Part shown: one piece after another, positions 38,262-49,114 of the stretch
Position numbering within the stretch: position 1 is the first letter of the stretch
Layout: each line of letters starts with the position of its first letter
Source of the DNA: Crossiella cryophila
Lineage (GTDB): Bacteria; Actinomycetota; Actinomycetes; Mycobacteriales; Pseudonocardiaceae
Direction: 5' to 3'
Length of the DNA: 64,000 nucleotides
NCBI RefSeq assembly: GCF_014204915.1
Contig: NZ_JACHMH010000001.1
Coordinates: 9,337,501 to 9,401,500, forward strand
Translations under genes and position numbers: made by a program
The notes under the pieces: generated by a model
Told to the model about the DNA's origin: nothing
The model's input: the letters and a program-made list of their open reading frames with translations, nothing else
Databases searched by the model: none

Positions 38262-39023
38262 ATGCGAGGGAAGAAGACCCTGCGTTCCATCCTGGCCACC
38301 ATCGCGGTGAGCGGTTCCCTGCTGCTCGGCGCCCTGCCCGCCGCCGCCGCGCCCACGACCACCCAGGACGTGGACCCGCTCATCGTCGGCGGCGGATTCG
38401 TCAGCTCCGCCAAGCCGTGGATCTCCGCCCTGCACCGCAACGGCGGCTTCACCTGCACCTCCAGCATCATCGCGGCCCGCTGGGTGCTCACCGCGGCGCA
38501 CTGCGTCGAGGCGGCGGGCACCTACTCGGTGCGGGTCGGCTCACTGACCCGCAGCAGCGGCGGCACCACGGCCAACGCCACCCGGGTGATCAAGCACCCG
38601 AGCTACTCCTGGCCGAACGCCGACATCGCCCTGGTCGAGCTGGACCGCAGCATCAACACCACCTACTCGGTGCTCGCGACCAGCGCGGACATCGCCACCA
38701 ACCAGGCGGCCACCGCCTACGGCTGGGGCTCGGAGAAGGCGGACTGGTCCGGCCCGCTGCCCGAGCGCCTGAAGTACGCCGACGGCAGGGTCTCCGACGC
38801 CAACTGCGCCTCGGCGAACCCGAGGGTGCTGTGCACCCAGACCAACGGCAGCATCGCCGGCGGCGACTCCGGCGGCCCGGTGTACGTGCGCAACCCGCAG
38901 TCCGGCCAGATGGTCCAGGGCGGCGTGTGCGCCATCGGCCACAAGCCGGCCGGTAGCGGCTGGGCCGGCTACACCAACGTCGCGTTGTTCCGCACCTGGA
39001 TCCGCTCCTACGCGGGCGTCTGA
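38262..39023 (+). CDS. Secreted S1-family (chymotrypsin-like) serine protease
   Basis: This 253-residue protease has a signal peptide (cleavage after about residue 30), a ten-residue propeptide and mature start IVGGG (I41). The triad is His80 (TAAHC), Asp121 (NADIALVELD) and Ser203 (GGDSGGP). The residue at the base of the S1 pocket is Ser197, and the usual Cys before GGDSGG is Ala199, so it is not trypsin-like in specificity and lacks that disulfide. ATG 38262 follows GAGGGG. A longer frame from 38169 is rejected because the signal peptide begins here. It is paralogous to the next gene. Confidence 0.9.
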   Translation: MRGKKTLRSILATIAVSGSLLLGALPAAAAPTTTQDVDPLIVGGGFVSSAKPWISALHRNGGFTCTSSIIAARWVLTAAHCVEAAGTYSVRVGSLTRSSGGTTANATRVIKHPSYSWPNADIALVELDRSINTTYSVLATSADIATNQAATAYGWGSEKADWSGPLPERLKYADGRVSDANCASANPRVLCTQTNGSIAGGDSGGPVYVRNPQSGQMVQGGVCAIGHKPAGSGWAGYTNVALFRTWIRSYAGV

Positions 39024-39041
39024 CGACCGAGGGGCAGCAAG

Positions 39042-39073
39042 GAAGGGCGTCATCCTGCCGGGTGGCGCCCTTC
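39042..39073 (+). terminator. Hairpin terminator after the first protease gene
   Basis: GAAGGGCG pairs with CGCCCTTC over eight bases with a 16-base loop, 19 bases after the stop codon. Confidence 0.55.
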
Positions 39074-39096
39074 TGCCTGTCCCACCGACCCAGGAG

Positions 39097-39118
39097 AACG
39101 GTTACCTGGAGAACCGCG
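39097..39118. repeat. Second copy of the 17-bp GGTTACC-GGAGAACCG element
   Basis: GGTTACCTGGAGAACCG (39100-39116) differs by one base from the copy at 30490 and forms CGGTT/AACCG with a following CGTTTT run. It stands between the two protease genes. It could be a second terminator or a protein site in the promoter of the downstream protease. Confidence 0.45.
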
Positions 39119-39244
39119 TTTTCGACGATTTCCACGGTCCCTACGAAGGGATCCGCTCCTCGCGCGAGGCTCGCACACTCGGCCCTGCGGCCAGGCTACC
39201 GCCGCCGCATCCCTGTGCGTGACCATCCCTGCGAAGGACCCACC

Positions 39245-40102
39245 ATGCGAGGAAAGACCAAGCTCCTGCGCGCCGCCGTGCTGGCGCTATTCGTCTGCGC
39301 GACCGCCGCCACCGCCTCCCCAGCCGCCACCGCCACCCCGGGCACGACCACCGACGCGACCAACTCAGCCACCACCGCCGACACCACCACCGGCTCCACC
39401 ACAGCCGCCGCCGACAACGCCACCATCGCCCACCCCCTGGCCCCCGACGCCACCGCCCCGCCGGCCGCAGGCGACGTCGAGCCGTTCATCGTCCGCGGCA
39501 GCACCGTCACCCAGAACATCCCCTGGATCGTCTCGCTGGCCTACAACGGCAGCCACACCTGCACCGCCTCGATCATCGCGCCGCGCTGGGTGCTCACCGC
39601 GCGGCACTGCACCCAGCGCCCGGTCGCCAACTTCACCGTCCGGGTCGGCTCGCTCAAGCGCAGCAGCGGCGGCCAGACCGCCAAGGCCACCCGCCTGGTC
39701 AACTACAGCGGCCGCAACGACGTGAGCCTGGTTCAGCTCGACCGGGACATCAACACCACCTACTCGCGGCTCGGCGCGGCCGGTTCGGTGCGGGTCGGCT
39801 CCGCCGACACCATCTACGGCTGGGGTGCGGACAAGTCCGACTGGTCCGGCCCGCTGCCGGAGAACCTCAAGTACGCCACCGGCAGCGTCGCCTCGCTCGG
39901 CTGCGCCGGGGACAACACGCTGATCTGCGTGCGCAACAACGGCGAGGTCGCCGGCGGCGACTCCGGCGGTCCGATCATCGTCAACGGGGTGCAGGTCGGC
40001 GTGTGCTCGATCGGCCACAAGCCCACCCAGAACGACGGGTTCGGCGGCTACGCCGACATCACCGGAATGCGCTCCTGGATCAAGCAGATCTCCGGAGTGT
40101 GA
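39245..40102 (+). CDS. Secreted S1-family serine protease with diverged activation and S1 sites
   Basis: This 285-residue paralogue of the preceding protease has a signal peptide of about 30 residues and a Thr/Ala-rich linker of about 50 residues. The catalytic domain begins IVRG (I82) instead of IVGG. The triad is His121 (in TARHC, Arg in place of the usual Ala), Asp159 and Ser240 (GGDSGGP). Glu234 lies at the S1 base, where the first protease has Ser, predicting preference for basic P1 residues. The long linker could be a cell-wall spacer or propeptide. ATG 39245 begins the signal peptide. Confidence 0.88.
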   Translation: MRGKTKLLRAAVLALFVCATAATASPAATATPGTTTDATNSATTADTTTGSTTAAADNATIAHPLAPDATAPPAAGDVEPFIVRGSTVTQNIPWIVSLAYNGSHTCTASIIAPRWVLTARHCTQRPVANFTVRVGSLKRSSGGQTAKATRLVNYSGRNDVSLVQLDRDINTTYSRLGAAGSVRVGSADTIYGWGADKSDWSGPLPENLKYATGSVASLGCAGDNTLICVRNNGEVAGGDSGGPIIVNGVQVGVCSIGHKPTQNDGFGGYADITGMRSWIKQISGV

Positions 40103-40121
40103 CCCACACGACTTTTGTCAC

Positions 40122-40159
40122 GGTGACGGACGCGGGCGCGCGGGCCCGCGTCCGTCACC
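40122..40159. terminator. Strong bidirectional terminator
   Basis: GGTGACGGACGCGGGC pairs perfectly with GCCCGCGTCCGTCACC over 16 bases with a six-base loop. It separates the protease gene from the convergent O-methyltransferase gene. Confidence 0.75.
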
Positions 40160-40168
40160 ACCCCCGGC

Positions 40169-41230
40169 TCAGGCGGCCTGCGCCTCCAGCAGGTGCAGCG
40201 CGGGCGAGTCCGGCAACGGGTGCACCCCGACGAGGACCAGCCCGCTGTCGGCGAACACCCGGGCGAACTCGGCCAGCGTGCGCTCCCGGCCGGGGGTGAG
40301 CACGAGCATCTGGATATCGCTCATCGCCGCATGCAGCCCACCCGCCCCGGCCGGGTCCTCGGCGACCACCGGTTCGACCACGAGCACCCGCCCGCCAGGG
40401 CGCATCGCGGCGCGGCAGTTGCGCAGGATCCGCACCGAGTCCGCGTCCGACCAGTCGTGCAGGATGCTCTTGAGCAGGTATCCGCCCGCGCCCTCGGGCA
40501 CCGAGGCGAAGAAGTCCCCGGCTTGGGTGTCGGCGCGGTCGGCCACCCCCGCCGCGGCGAACACCCCGGCCGCGGCGCCGATCGCGGCCGGGGTGTCGAA
40601 GACGGTGCCGCGCAGCGCCGGGTAGGCCGAGAGCAACGCGGCGAGCAGGGTGCCGTCCCCGCCGCCGACGTCGATCAGGGTGCGCAGCGGACCGAAGTCG
40701 TAGGCGCTGACCACCGCGGGCAGCACCACCCGGGTCGAGCCCGCCATCACCCGGTGGAAGGTGGCCGCGGCGGCCGGATCGGCGTCCAGGTGCCGGAACA
40801 GTCCGTGGCCGTGCACGTGGTCGAAGGCGGTCTCGCCGGTGCGCACGGTGTGGCCGAGTTCGGTCCAGGCGTGGCTGAGCACCGGGTCGAGGGCGAGTTC
40901 GATGGCGCCGCGGACCGAACCGGGCACGTCGGCGCGCAGGTACCGGCCGAGTTCGGTGAGGTGCAGCACGCCGTCGCGGTCCTCGACCAGTCCGAAGGCG
41001 ATCAGCAACCGGGTCAGGCGGTACAGCGACGGCTCGTGCGAGCGGGTCGCGGTGGCGAGTTCGGCGATGTCCCGGGGGCGCTCGGCGAGCAATTCGGGCA
41101 GCCGTAGTTCCAGGACCACGCGCAGTACGTGCGTGTAGGCGAAGCCGTAGGCGATCGGCAACAGCTCGGCGGGCGAGCGCGGTGCGACGGCGGAGTGCTC
41201 GGAATTCTCGGTGTCGGGCACCTCGGTCAA
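40169..41230 (-). CDS. SAM-dependent O-methyltransferase (plant-type/secondary metabolite family)
   Basis: This 353-residue protein has an N-terminal winged-helix dimerisation domain (PRDIAELATATRSHEPSLYRLTRLL) and a C-terminal catalytic domain with LIDVGGGDGTLLAALLSAYP, GDFFASVPEGAGGYLLKSILHDWSD (catalytic-type His in LHDW) and GGRVLVVEPVV, as in polyketide and phenazine O-methyltransferases. No biosynthetic cluster is adjacent, so its acceptor is unknown. The start is a TTG at 41230 with GGGGG five bases before it, or GTG 41221. A consensus-like iron box lies in its promoter. Confidence 0.82.
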   Translation of the reverse strand: MTEVPDTENSEHSAVAPRSPAELLPIAYGFAYTHVLRVVLELRLPELLAERPRDIAELATATRSHEPSLYRLTRLLIAFGLVEDRDGVLHLTELGRYLRADVPGSVRGAIELALDPVLSHAWTELGHTVRTGETAFDHVHGHGLFRHLDADPAAAATFHRVMAGSTRVVLPAVVSAYDFGPLRTLIDVGGGDGTLLAALLSAYPALRGTVFDTPAAIGAAAGVFAAAGVADRADTQAGDFFASVPEGAGGYLLKSILHDWSDADSVRILRNCRAAMRPGGRVLVVEPVVAEDPAGAGGLHAAMSDIQMLVLTPGRERTLAEFARVFADSGLVLVGVHPLPDSPALHLLEAQAA

Positions 41231-41256
41231 GACAACCCCCAGGAGTGTGACTTTGC

Positions 41257-41275
41257 TTTGGTTAGCCTTGCCTAA
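41257..41275 (-). promoter_or_regulatory. IdeR/DmdR-like iron box
   Basis: On the minus strand the sequence is TTAGGCAAGGCTAACCAAA, 16 of 19 matches to the actinobacterial iron box TTAGGTTAGGCTAACCTAA. It sits 27 bases before the O-methyltransferase start and 38 bases before the divergent GNAT start, so it may control either or both. It predicts derepression under iron shortage. Confidence 0.6.
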
Positions 41276-41312
41276 GTTATATCGCAGCGGGCAACCGGCT
41301 AGGTTGTCTCGC

Positions 41313-41873
41313 ATGGCAGACGCCGCCGTCCGGCCCGCACTCCCCACTGACGCCGCCGAGATCGCCCGCATCCAACAGGTCACCTGGCAGACCGCGTACG
41401 CGGCGATCCTGCCCGCCGAGGTGCTGGCCGGGCTGGATGCCGAGGAGACCGAACGGCTGTGGCTGGAGGCGGTCACCACGGGCCCGGCCACGGTGCTGGT
41501 GGCCACCGAGGGCGAGTGGGTGGTCGGCTTCTGTGCCGCCGGGCCGGCTCCCATCGAGGAGATCGCGGCCGCGGACGGCGCACTGCCGGTGGACGCCGAG
41601 TCGACCGCGCTGGTCAGCGTGCTGCTGGTGGAGCCCCGCTGGGGCCGCCGCGGCCACGCCGGCCGGCTGCTGGCCACGGCCGCCGCCCGGCTCCGGGACC
41701 AGGGCGCCCAGCGCGGGGTGACCTGGGTGGCCGAGGCGGACCAGGCCTCGCTGAGCTTCTTCCGCTCCGCGGGCTGGGACACCGACGGCACCATCCGCAC
41801 CCTGGACGCCGGTGGCCGGCCGCTGCGTGAACTCCGGTTGACGGGTTCTCTGGAGTTGTCCCTGGTGGAGTAG
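41313..41873 (+). CDS. GNAT-family N-acetyltransferase
   Basis: This 186-residue protein is a GNAT domain: ALPTDAAEIARIQQVTWQTAYAAILP at the N-terminus, VSVLLVEPRWGRRGHAGRLLATAAARL (acetyl-CoA loop), and LSFFRSAGWDTDG. The WQTAYAAILP start is common in actinobacterial acetyltransferases of unknown acceptor. ATG 41313 is used. A longer frame from 41211 would cross the iron box. It is divergent from the O-methyltransferase and may be iron-controlled. Confidence 0.78.
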   Translation: MADAAVRPALPTDAAEIARIQQVTWQTAYAAILPAEVLAGLDAEETERLWLEAVTTGPATVLVATEGEWVVGFCAAGPAPIEEIAAADGALPVDAESTALVSVLLVEPRWGRRGHAGRLLATAAARLRDQGAQRGVTWVAEADQASLSFFRSAGWDTDGTIRTLDAGGRPLRELRLTGSLELSLVE

Positions 41874-41923
41874 GTCGCCGCAGCTCACGGGTACGCTGGC
41901 GCCCGACGAGGCGGGAGCGCGGT

Positions 41924-42409
41924 GTGCTGATGTGGTTGGCGCTGAGCCTGGGCATGGGCATCGCGTCGGCGTTGATCCCCATCATCGTGCTCGAGGCGTA
42001 CGTGCTCGCCGTGGTGCTGGCCCAGCCGCAACTGCCCTGGTGGGCGATGGGGCTGGTGGTGGCCGTCGGCCAGGTGGCAGGCAAGTTGCTGTACTTCTAC
42101 GCCGGCCGCGGCGACATCACCCTGCCGAAGTTCCTGCGCCGCGAACGCGATCCGGAACGGCCCAAGGGCAAGTGGAGTGTGCGCGTCGACCGCTTCCGCG
42201 AGGTGTGCGCCCGTCGGCCGGGCTGGTCGTACTCGGTGATGCTGCTGAGCGCGACCGCGAGCGTGCCGCCCTACGCCGCGATCGCGGTGATCGCCGGCGT
42301 CGCCAGGGTGTCCCTGCTGAACTTCGTCTCGGCCTGCCTGATCGGCCGCTTCGCCCGTTTCGCGGCGCTGGCCGCCGCACCGGCACTGGTCAGCGGCTGG
42401 CTGCTCTGA
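41924..42409 (+). CDS. Small integral membrane protein, DedA/VTT-like
   Basis: This 161-residue protein has about four membrane helices with ALIPIIVLEAYVLAVVLAQ, VAVGQVAGKLLYFYAGRG, SVMLLSATASVPPYAAIAVIAGVARV and NFVSACLIGRFARF. The GQxxGxxxxYxxGR and SxxxPPYxxxAVIAGxxR patterns resemble DedA/VTT (SNARE-associated) proteins, though it is shorter than usual. GTG 41924 has GGGAG at six bases. Transport or lipid flipping is a guess. Confidence 0.6.
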   Translation: MLMWLALSLGMGIASALIPIIVLEAYVLAVVLAQPQLPWWAMGLVVAVGQVAGKLLYFYAGRGDITLPKFLRRERDPERPKGKWSVRVDRFREVCARRPGWSYSVMLLSATASVPPYAAIAVIAGVARVSLLNFVSACLIGRFARFAALAAAPALVSGWLL

Positions 42410-42446
42410 GGTCGGCGGGGGCGCGAGCCGAGCCCCAGCGGTCAAA

Positions 42447-44982
<2,536 letters not shown>

Positions 44983-45000
44983 AAAGCCCTCCGATACGGC

Positions 45001-45027
45001 GCAGGGGGCGCCGGAAGCGCCCCCTGC
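45001..45027 (-). terminator. Hairpin between pnp and the M16 peptidase gene
   Basis: GCAGGGGGCGC pairs with GCGCCCCCTGC around the five-base loop CGGAA, between the pnp stop and the favoured start of the peptidase. With no T run it may act as an intercistronic processing or partial terminator structure. Confidence 0.55.
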
Positions 45028-45044
45028 CCTGTTGTTCCGCGACG

Positions 45045-47300
45045 TCACGCGTCAGCCGGCTCCGGGGTGGCAGCACCCTCGGCGCTGACCTCGGCACCGG
45101 TGTCGGCCTTGGCGGCGTCCTCCTCGTTCACCACGACGAGGCTGATCTTGCCGCGCTGGTCGATGTCGGCGATCTCCACCCGGAGCTTGTCACCGACCTT
45201 GACCACGTCCTCGACCTTGTTGATCCGCTTGCCGTTGCCCAGCTTGGAGATGTGCACCAGGCCGTCCTTGCCCGGCAGCAGCGAGACGAACGCGCCGAAG
45301 GCCGCGGTCTTGACCACGGTGCCCAGGAAGCGCTCGCCGACCTTCGGCAGCTGCGGGTTGGCGATGGCGTTGATCATGTCGATCGCGGCCTGGGCGGACG
45401 GACCGTCCGCGGCCCCGACGTAGATGGTGCCGTTGTCCTCGATGGAGATGTCGGCACCGGTCTGGTCGGTGATCGAGTTGATCATCTTGCCCTTCGGCCC
45501 GATCACCTCGCCGATCTTGTCGACCGGGATGGTCACCGAGGTCACCCGAGGGGCGTACGGGCTCATCTCGTCCGGGCGGTCGATGGCCTCGGCCATGACC
45601 TCCAGCAGGGTGAGCCGCGCGTCGCGGGCCTGGTCGAGCGCGCCGGCGAGCACGTCGGAGGGGATGCCGTCGAGCTTGGTGTCGAGCTGGAGCGCGGTGA
45701 TGAACTCCTTGGTGCCCGCGACCTTGAAGTCCATGTCGCCGAAGGCGTCCTCGGCGCCGAGGATGTCGGTCAGCGCGACGTAGCGCGTCTTGCCGTCGAC
45801 CTCGTCGGAGACCAGGCCCATGGCGATGCCCGCGACCGGCGCCTTCAGCGGCACACCGGCGTTGAACAGCGACATGGTGGAGGCGCAGACCGAGCCCATC
45901 GAGGTGGAGCCGTTGGAGCCCAGCGCCTCGGAGACCTGGCGGATCGCGTAGGGGAACTCCTCGCGGGTGGGCAGCACGGGCATGAGCGCCCGCTCGGCCA
46001 GCGCGCCGTGACCGATCTCGCGACGCTTGGGCGAGCCCACCCGGCCGGTCTCACCGGTGGAGTACGGCGGGAAGTTGTAGTGGTGCATGTAGCGCTTGTG
46101 CGTCTCGGGCGAGAGCGAGTCGATCTGCTGCTCGAGGCGCAGCATGTTCAGCGTGGTGACACCCAGGATCTGGGTCTCGCCGCGCTCGAACAGCGCGGAG
46201 CCGTGGGTGCGCGGGATGACCGCGACCTCGGCGCCGAGGCTGCGGATGTCGCTGACGCCACGGCCGTCGATGCGGACCTGGTCGCGCAGGATGCGCTGGC
46301 GCACCGACTTCTTGGTCAGCGAGCGGAAGGCCGCGCCGATCTCCTTCTCCCGGCCGGCGAACTCGGCGTCGGCGTCGGGCACGAGCGAGTCGAGCACCTT
46401 GGCCTTCAGCTCGTCCAGACGGGTCTCGCGCTCCTGCTTGTCCGCGATGGTCAGCGCCTGGGTCAGGTCGGCGGCGACAGCGCCCTCGACCGCGGCGAAG
46501 ACGTCGGCCTCGTAGGCCAGGAAGACCGGGTAGTCCGCGGTCGCCTTGGCGGCGTCGGCGGCCAGCTCCTGCTGGGCCTCGCACAGCGCCTTGATGAACG
46601 GCTTGGCGGCCTCCAGGCCGGCCGCGACGATCTCCTCGGTCGGGGCGGCGGCGCCACCGGCGACCAGCTCGATGGTCTTCTCGGTGGCCTCGGCCTCGAC
46701 CATCATGATCGCGACGTCGTCACCGACGATGCGGCCCGCGACGACCATGTCGAACACGGCGTTCTCGAGCTGCTCGTAGGTCGGGAAGGCGACCCACTGG
46801 CCCTCGATCAGGGCGACCCGGGTGCCGCCGATCGGCCCGGAGAAGGGCAGACCCGCGAGCTGGGTGGACGCGGAGGCGGCGTTGATCGCCAGCACGTCGT
46901 ACAGGTCGGTCGGGGACAGGCTCATCACGGTGACGACGACCTGGATCTCGTTGCGCAGACCGTCCACGAAGGACGGGCGCAGCGGACGGTCGATCAGCCG
47001 GCAGGTGAGCACCGCGTCGGTGGAGGGACGGCCCTCGCGGCGGAAGAACGAGCCGGGGATACGGCCCGCGGCGTACATGCGCTCCTCGACGTCCACCGTC
47101 AGCGGGAAGAAGTCGAGGTGGTCCTTGGGGTGCTTGGACGCCGTCGTGGCGGAGAGCAGCATGGTGTCGTCGTCCAGGTAGGCGACGACGCTGCCCGCGG
47201 CCTGACGGGCCAGGCGGCCGGTCTCGAACCGAACGGTCCTGGAGCCGAACTTTCCGTTGTCCAGAACAGCGGTCGATTCGTAGATCTCGACATCGGTCAC
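45045..47300 (-). CDS. pnp: Polyribonucleotide nucleotidyltransferase (PNPase/GpsI)
   Basis: This 751-residue enzyme has two RNase PH domains, a helical linker, KH ([19 protein letters not shown]) and S1 ([30 protein letters not shown]) domains, and an acidic/Ala-rich tail. Arg-rich [17 protein letters not shown] and the second-core GERxLPxLP-like part are present. It degrades RNA with phosphate and adds tails. GTG 47300 follows AGAGGAG at eight bases. The rpsO-pnp gap contains a folded leader that may be processed for self-control. Confidence 0.97.
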   Translation of the reverse strand: MTDVEIYESTAVLDNGKFGSRTVRFETGRLARQAAGSVVAYLDDDTMLLSATTASKHPKDHLDFFPLTVDVEERMYAAGRIPGSFFRREGRPSTDAVLTCRLIDRPLRPSFVDGLRNEIQVVVTVMSLSPTDLYDVLAINAASASTQLAGLPFSGPIGGTRVALIEGQWVAFPTYEQLENAVFDMVVAGRIVGDDVAIMMVEAEATEKTIELVAGGAAAPTEEIVAAGLEAAKPFIKALCEAQQELAADAAKATADYPVFLAYEADVFAAVEGAVAADLTQALTIADKQERETRLDELKAKVLDSLVPDADAEFAGREKEIGAAFRSLTKKSVRQRILRDQVRIDGRGVSDIRSLGAEVAVIPRTHGSALFERGETQILGVTTLNMLRLEQQIDSLSPETHKRYMHHYNFPPYSTGETGRVGSPKRREIGHGALAERALMPVLPTREEFPYAIRQVSEALGSNGSTSMGSVCASTMSLFNAGVPLKAPVAGIAMGLVSDEVDGKTRYVALTDILGAEDAFGDMDFKVAGTKEFITALQLDTKLDGIPSDVLAGALDQARDARLTLLEVMAEAIDRPDEMSPYAPRVTSVTIPVDKIGEVIGPKGKMINSITDQTGADISIEDNGTIYVGAADGPSAQAAIDMINAIANPQLPKVGERFLGTVVKTAAFGAFVSLLPGKDGLVHISKLGNGKRINKVEDVVKVGDKLRVEIADIDQRGKISLVVVNEEDAAKADTGAEVSAEGAATPEPADA

Positions 47301-47353
47301 GTGGTTACTCCTCTTTGGTTCTCTCTGTGTAGGGCCACCACGCGGCTGTCCCG

Positions 47354-47450
47354 GCGGAAGTGTCGCGACGAATGTCTGCCGGTCTTCGATCGAAGCTCCC
47401 GGGCATCCCGCCCGGGAACCACTACCGAGGACCGGCGTCCGCACTTCCGC
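47354..47450 (-). promoter_or_regulatory. Folded pnp leader RNA
   Basis: In the 285-base rpsO-pnp gap GCGGAAGTG (47354-47362) pairs with CACTTCCGC (47442-47450). Inside lie the palindrome CTTCGATCGAAG (47384-47395) and TCCCGGG/CCCGGGA (47397-47403 with 47411-47417). This long branched structure 54 to 150 bases before the pnp start resembles the RNase III-cleaved leader used for PNPase self-regulation in enterobacteria. Confidence 0.4.
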
Positions 47451-47543
47451 TGCCTGGGACGGCGCGGGCCCCTGTGGGGTTCTGGCTGGTTTTCTACTGC
47501 ATCCAGCCTGTTCGCGCCCGGTCTGCGGGACGCGATCGTGATG

Positions 47544-47580
47544 AACCGAGGGGGAGCGGCTCGGCCGCTCCCCCTCGGTT
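47544..47580 (-). terminator. Terminator after rpsO
   Basis: A 16-bp perfect stem AACCGAGGGGGAGCGG / CCGCTCCCCCTCGGTT with a five-base loop begins six bases after the rpsO stop. Read-through into pnp is possible. Confidence 0.75.
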
Positions 47581-47585
47581 TCAGC

Positions 47586-47855
47586 TCATCGGCGCAGGCC
47601 GAGGCGAGCGATCAGCGCTCGGTAGCGCTCGATGTCGCTCTTCTTCAAGTAGTCGAGCAGGCGACGACGGCGGCCGACCATCAGCAGCAGCCCGCGACGC
47701 GAGTGGTGGTCGTGCTTGTGGGTCTTGAGGTGCTCGGTGAGCCCGCTGATGCGCTTGCTCAGCAGGGCGACCTGCGCCTCCGGCGAGCCGGTGTCCGACT
47801 CGTGGGTGCCGTACTCGCCGAGGATGGTCTTCTTCTGGTCAGTGGACAGTGCCAC
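47586..47855 (-). CDS. rpsO: Ribosomal protein S15
   Basis: This 89-residue protein has the S15 pattern: [63 protein letters not shown] and the [13 protein letters not shown] end. It binds 16S rRNA in the platform of the 30S subunit. GTG 47855 with AGGAG upstream gives the standard length. It precedes pnp as in most bacteria. Confidence 0.98.
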   Translation of the reverse strand: MALSTDQKKTILGEYGTHESDTGSPEAQVALLSKRISGLTEHLKTHKHDHHSRRGLLLMVGRRRRLLDYLKKSDIERYRALIARLGLRR

Positions 47856-47988
47856 GCGTGTTACTCCTGTACTTCGCTCGTTCCGTGCGGACCCCTCGCC
47901 CATCCGGCGGGGGTTGGACGGTGCCAGCCGCCACGGAACGCAGCCGGACCCAAAGATTGAGGGTAGCAGCCGTTCGGCGCAGTGCGTC

Positions 47989-48513
47989 TCAGCCGGTCAG
48001 GGCGAGCCGCGCCACAGAGTGATAGCTGGGACCACGCGGGGTTTGGTCACTGCGGACCAGATCTACCTCCGCTGGCGTCCACCACGGCCCAGTGTAGTCG
48101 GCCAGCCGGGTGGTCAGCGAACTCATTTCCGGGCGGTCCCCGGCGAAGCGCAGCAGGGTCAGGTGCGGGGTGTACCGCTCCGGGTCGGCGCCCGCGGCCA
48201 GCGCGAGCGCGCGCAGCGCGAGTTCGTCGGCCGGGCTCGCGTACTGGATCCCGGCCCAGAGCACCCCGCGGAACTCGCCCCAGCCGCCGATCCGCAGTCG
48301 CGGCGCGCGCAGTCCGCGCAGCTGCCCGGTCAGCGCGAGGGTCCGGTCCTCGATCGAGTCCGGGCCGTGGAAACACAGCGTGAGGTGCCACCGCTCGACG
48401 GGCTCGGCACGCACACTCTGACCGATCCCGTCGAGCCCGCCGACGCACTCGGCGAGATGGCCGAGCGCCTCGGCCGGCGGCCAGAGCGCGGTGAACAGCC
48501 TGGCCTGGCTCAG
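47989..48513 (-). CDS. thpR: 2'-5' RNA ligase-type RNA 2',3'-cyclic phosphodiesterase, probable CTG start
   Basis: The two HxT motifs HLTLCF and HLTLLRF mark the 2H phosphoesterase/ThpR family. The usual N-terminal strand ([19 protein letters not shown]) is present in frame upstream of the first GTG at 48414, so the real start lies further up. No ATG, GTG or TTG is available there, but CTG 48513 overlaps the preceding gene stop as CTGA with GGAGGAG immediately before it, the same layout as the many GTGA overlaps here. That gives 174 residues, normal for the family. The role is RNA end or cyclic-nucleotide hydrolysis. Confidence 0.75.
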   Translation of the reverse strand: MSQARLFTALWPPAEALGHLAECVGGLDGIGQSVRAEPVERWHLTLCFHGPDSIEDRTLALTGQLRGLRAPRLRIGGWGEFRGVLWAGIQYASPADELALRALALAAGADPERYTPHLTLLRFAGDRPEMSSLTTRLADYTGPWWTPAEVDLVRSDQTPRGPSYHSVARLALTG

Positions 48514-48989
48514 GACTCCTCCGCCGCCCGTCGCAGCAGATCGGCCAGCGCCGGGTAGCGGCCGGCCAGCAGATCGGCCGCGCCGCTGAGTTCCTCGGCC
48601 ACCGCCAGATCGCGCAGCCGGTTGAGCGCGGTCTGCTCGGCGCGACCCTCGTCCACCGGCAGGGTGTCCATGCTCACCTTGGGCCGGGAGTCACGGACCT
48701 GCACCAGCGCCTCGTCGATGGCGGACTTCTCACCGGCGGCGACACCGGGGGTCAGCACCCGCCGCTCCAGCATGACCATCCTGGCGAGCACCGAGGGGTT
48801 GCCGATCTTCGCCCGTCGTCCGCTCATGACCTGGCTGAGCATGGGCGCGCTGATGCCGAGCACGTCGGCCAGCTGCGCCTGGGAGATGTCGTAGGCGACC
48901 ACGAGCCGCCGGACCCGGTCTCCCAGCGGTTCGCCGTACCACTCGCGCTGCAGCGCGAGGTTACGCTGGACGATCTTCTGTTCCTCCAC
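48510..48989 (-). CDS. XRE/Cro-like helix-turn-helix regulator
   Basis: This 159-residue protein has an HTH at about residues 28-65 (YDISQAQLADVLGISAPMLSQVMSGRRAKIG) followed by a helical, Ala-rich C-terminal half. Its targets are unknown. GTG 48989 is used, with GGGAG ten bases upstream. A longer frame from 49118 would overlap ribF and lacks homology signs. Its stop overlaps the CTG start of thpR. Confidence 0.7.
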   Translation of the reverse strand: MEEQKIVQRNLALQREWYGEPLGDRVRRLVVAYDISQAQLADVLGISAPMLSQVMSGRRAKIGNPSVLARMVMLERRVLTPGVAAGEKSAIDEALVQVRDSRPKVSMDTLPVDEGRAEQTALNRLRDLAVAEELSGAADLLAGRYPALADLLRRAAEES

Positions 48990-49114
48990 TGCTATTGCAC
49001 TCCCAGTTGGCTCGGTCCCCGGCGACCTGCGTTCAGCGGCTTGAATCCTGCCAGGTCGGACGGCCGGGACCGGCACGAACCGCCGAGGCGTTCGCAAGTG
49101 CACCCGCGGTGGGT

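Noticed and set aside
40169-41800. Longer O-methyltransferase frame up to 41800
   Set aside because: The extra N-terminal part is antisense to the GNAT gene and runs through the iron box. Methyltransferase similarity begins near 41180.
45252-47960. A 902-codon plus-strand frame opposite pnp and rpsO
   Set aside because: It is antisense to two strongly supported housekeeping genes and shows no domain.
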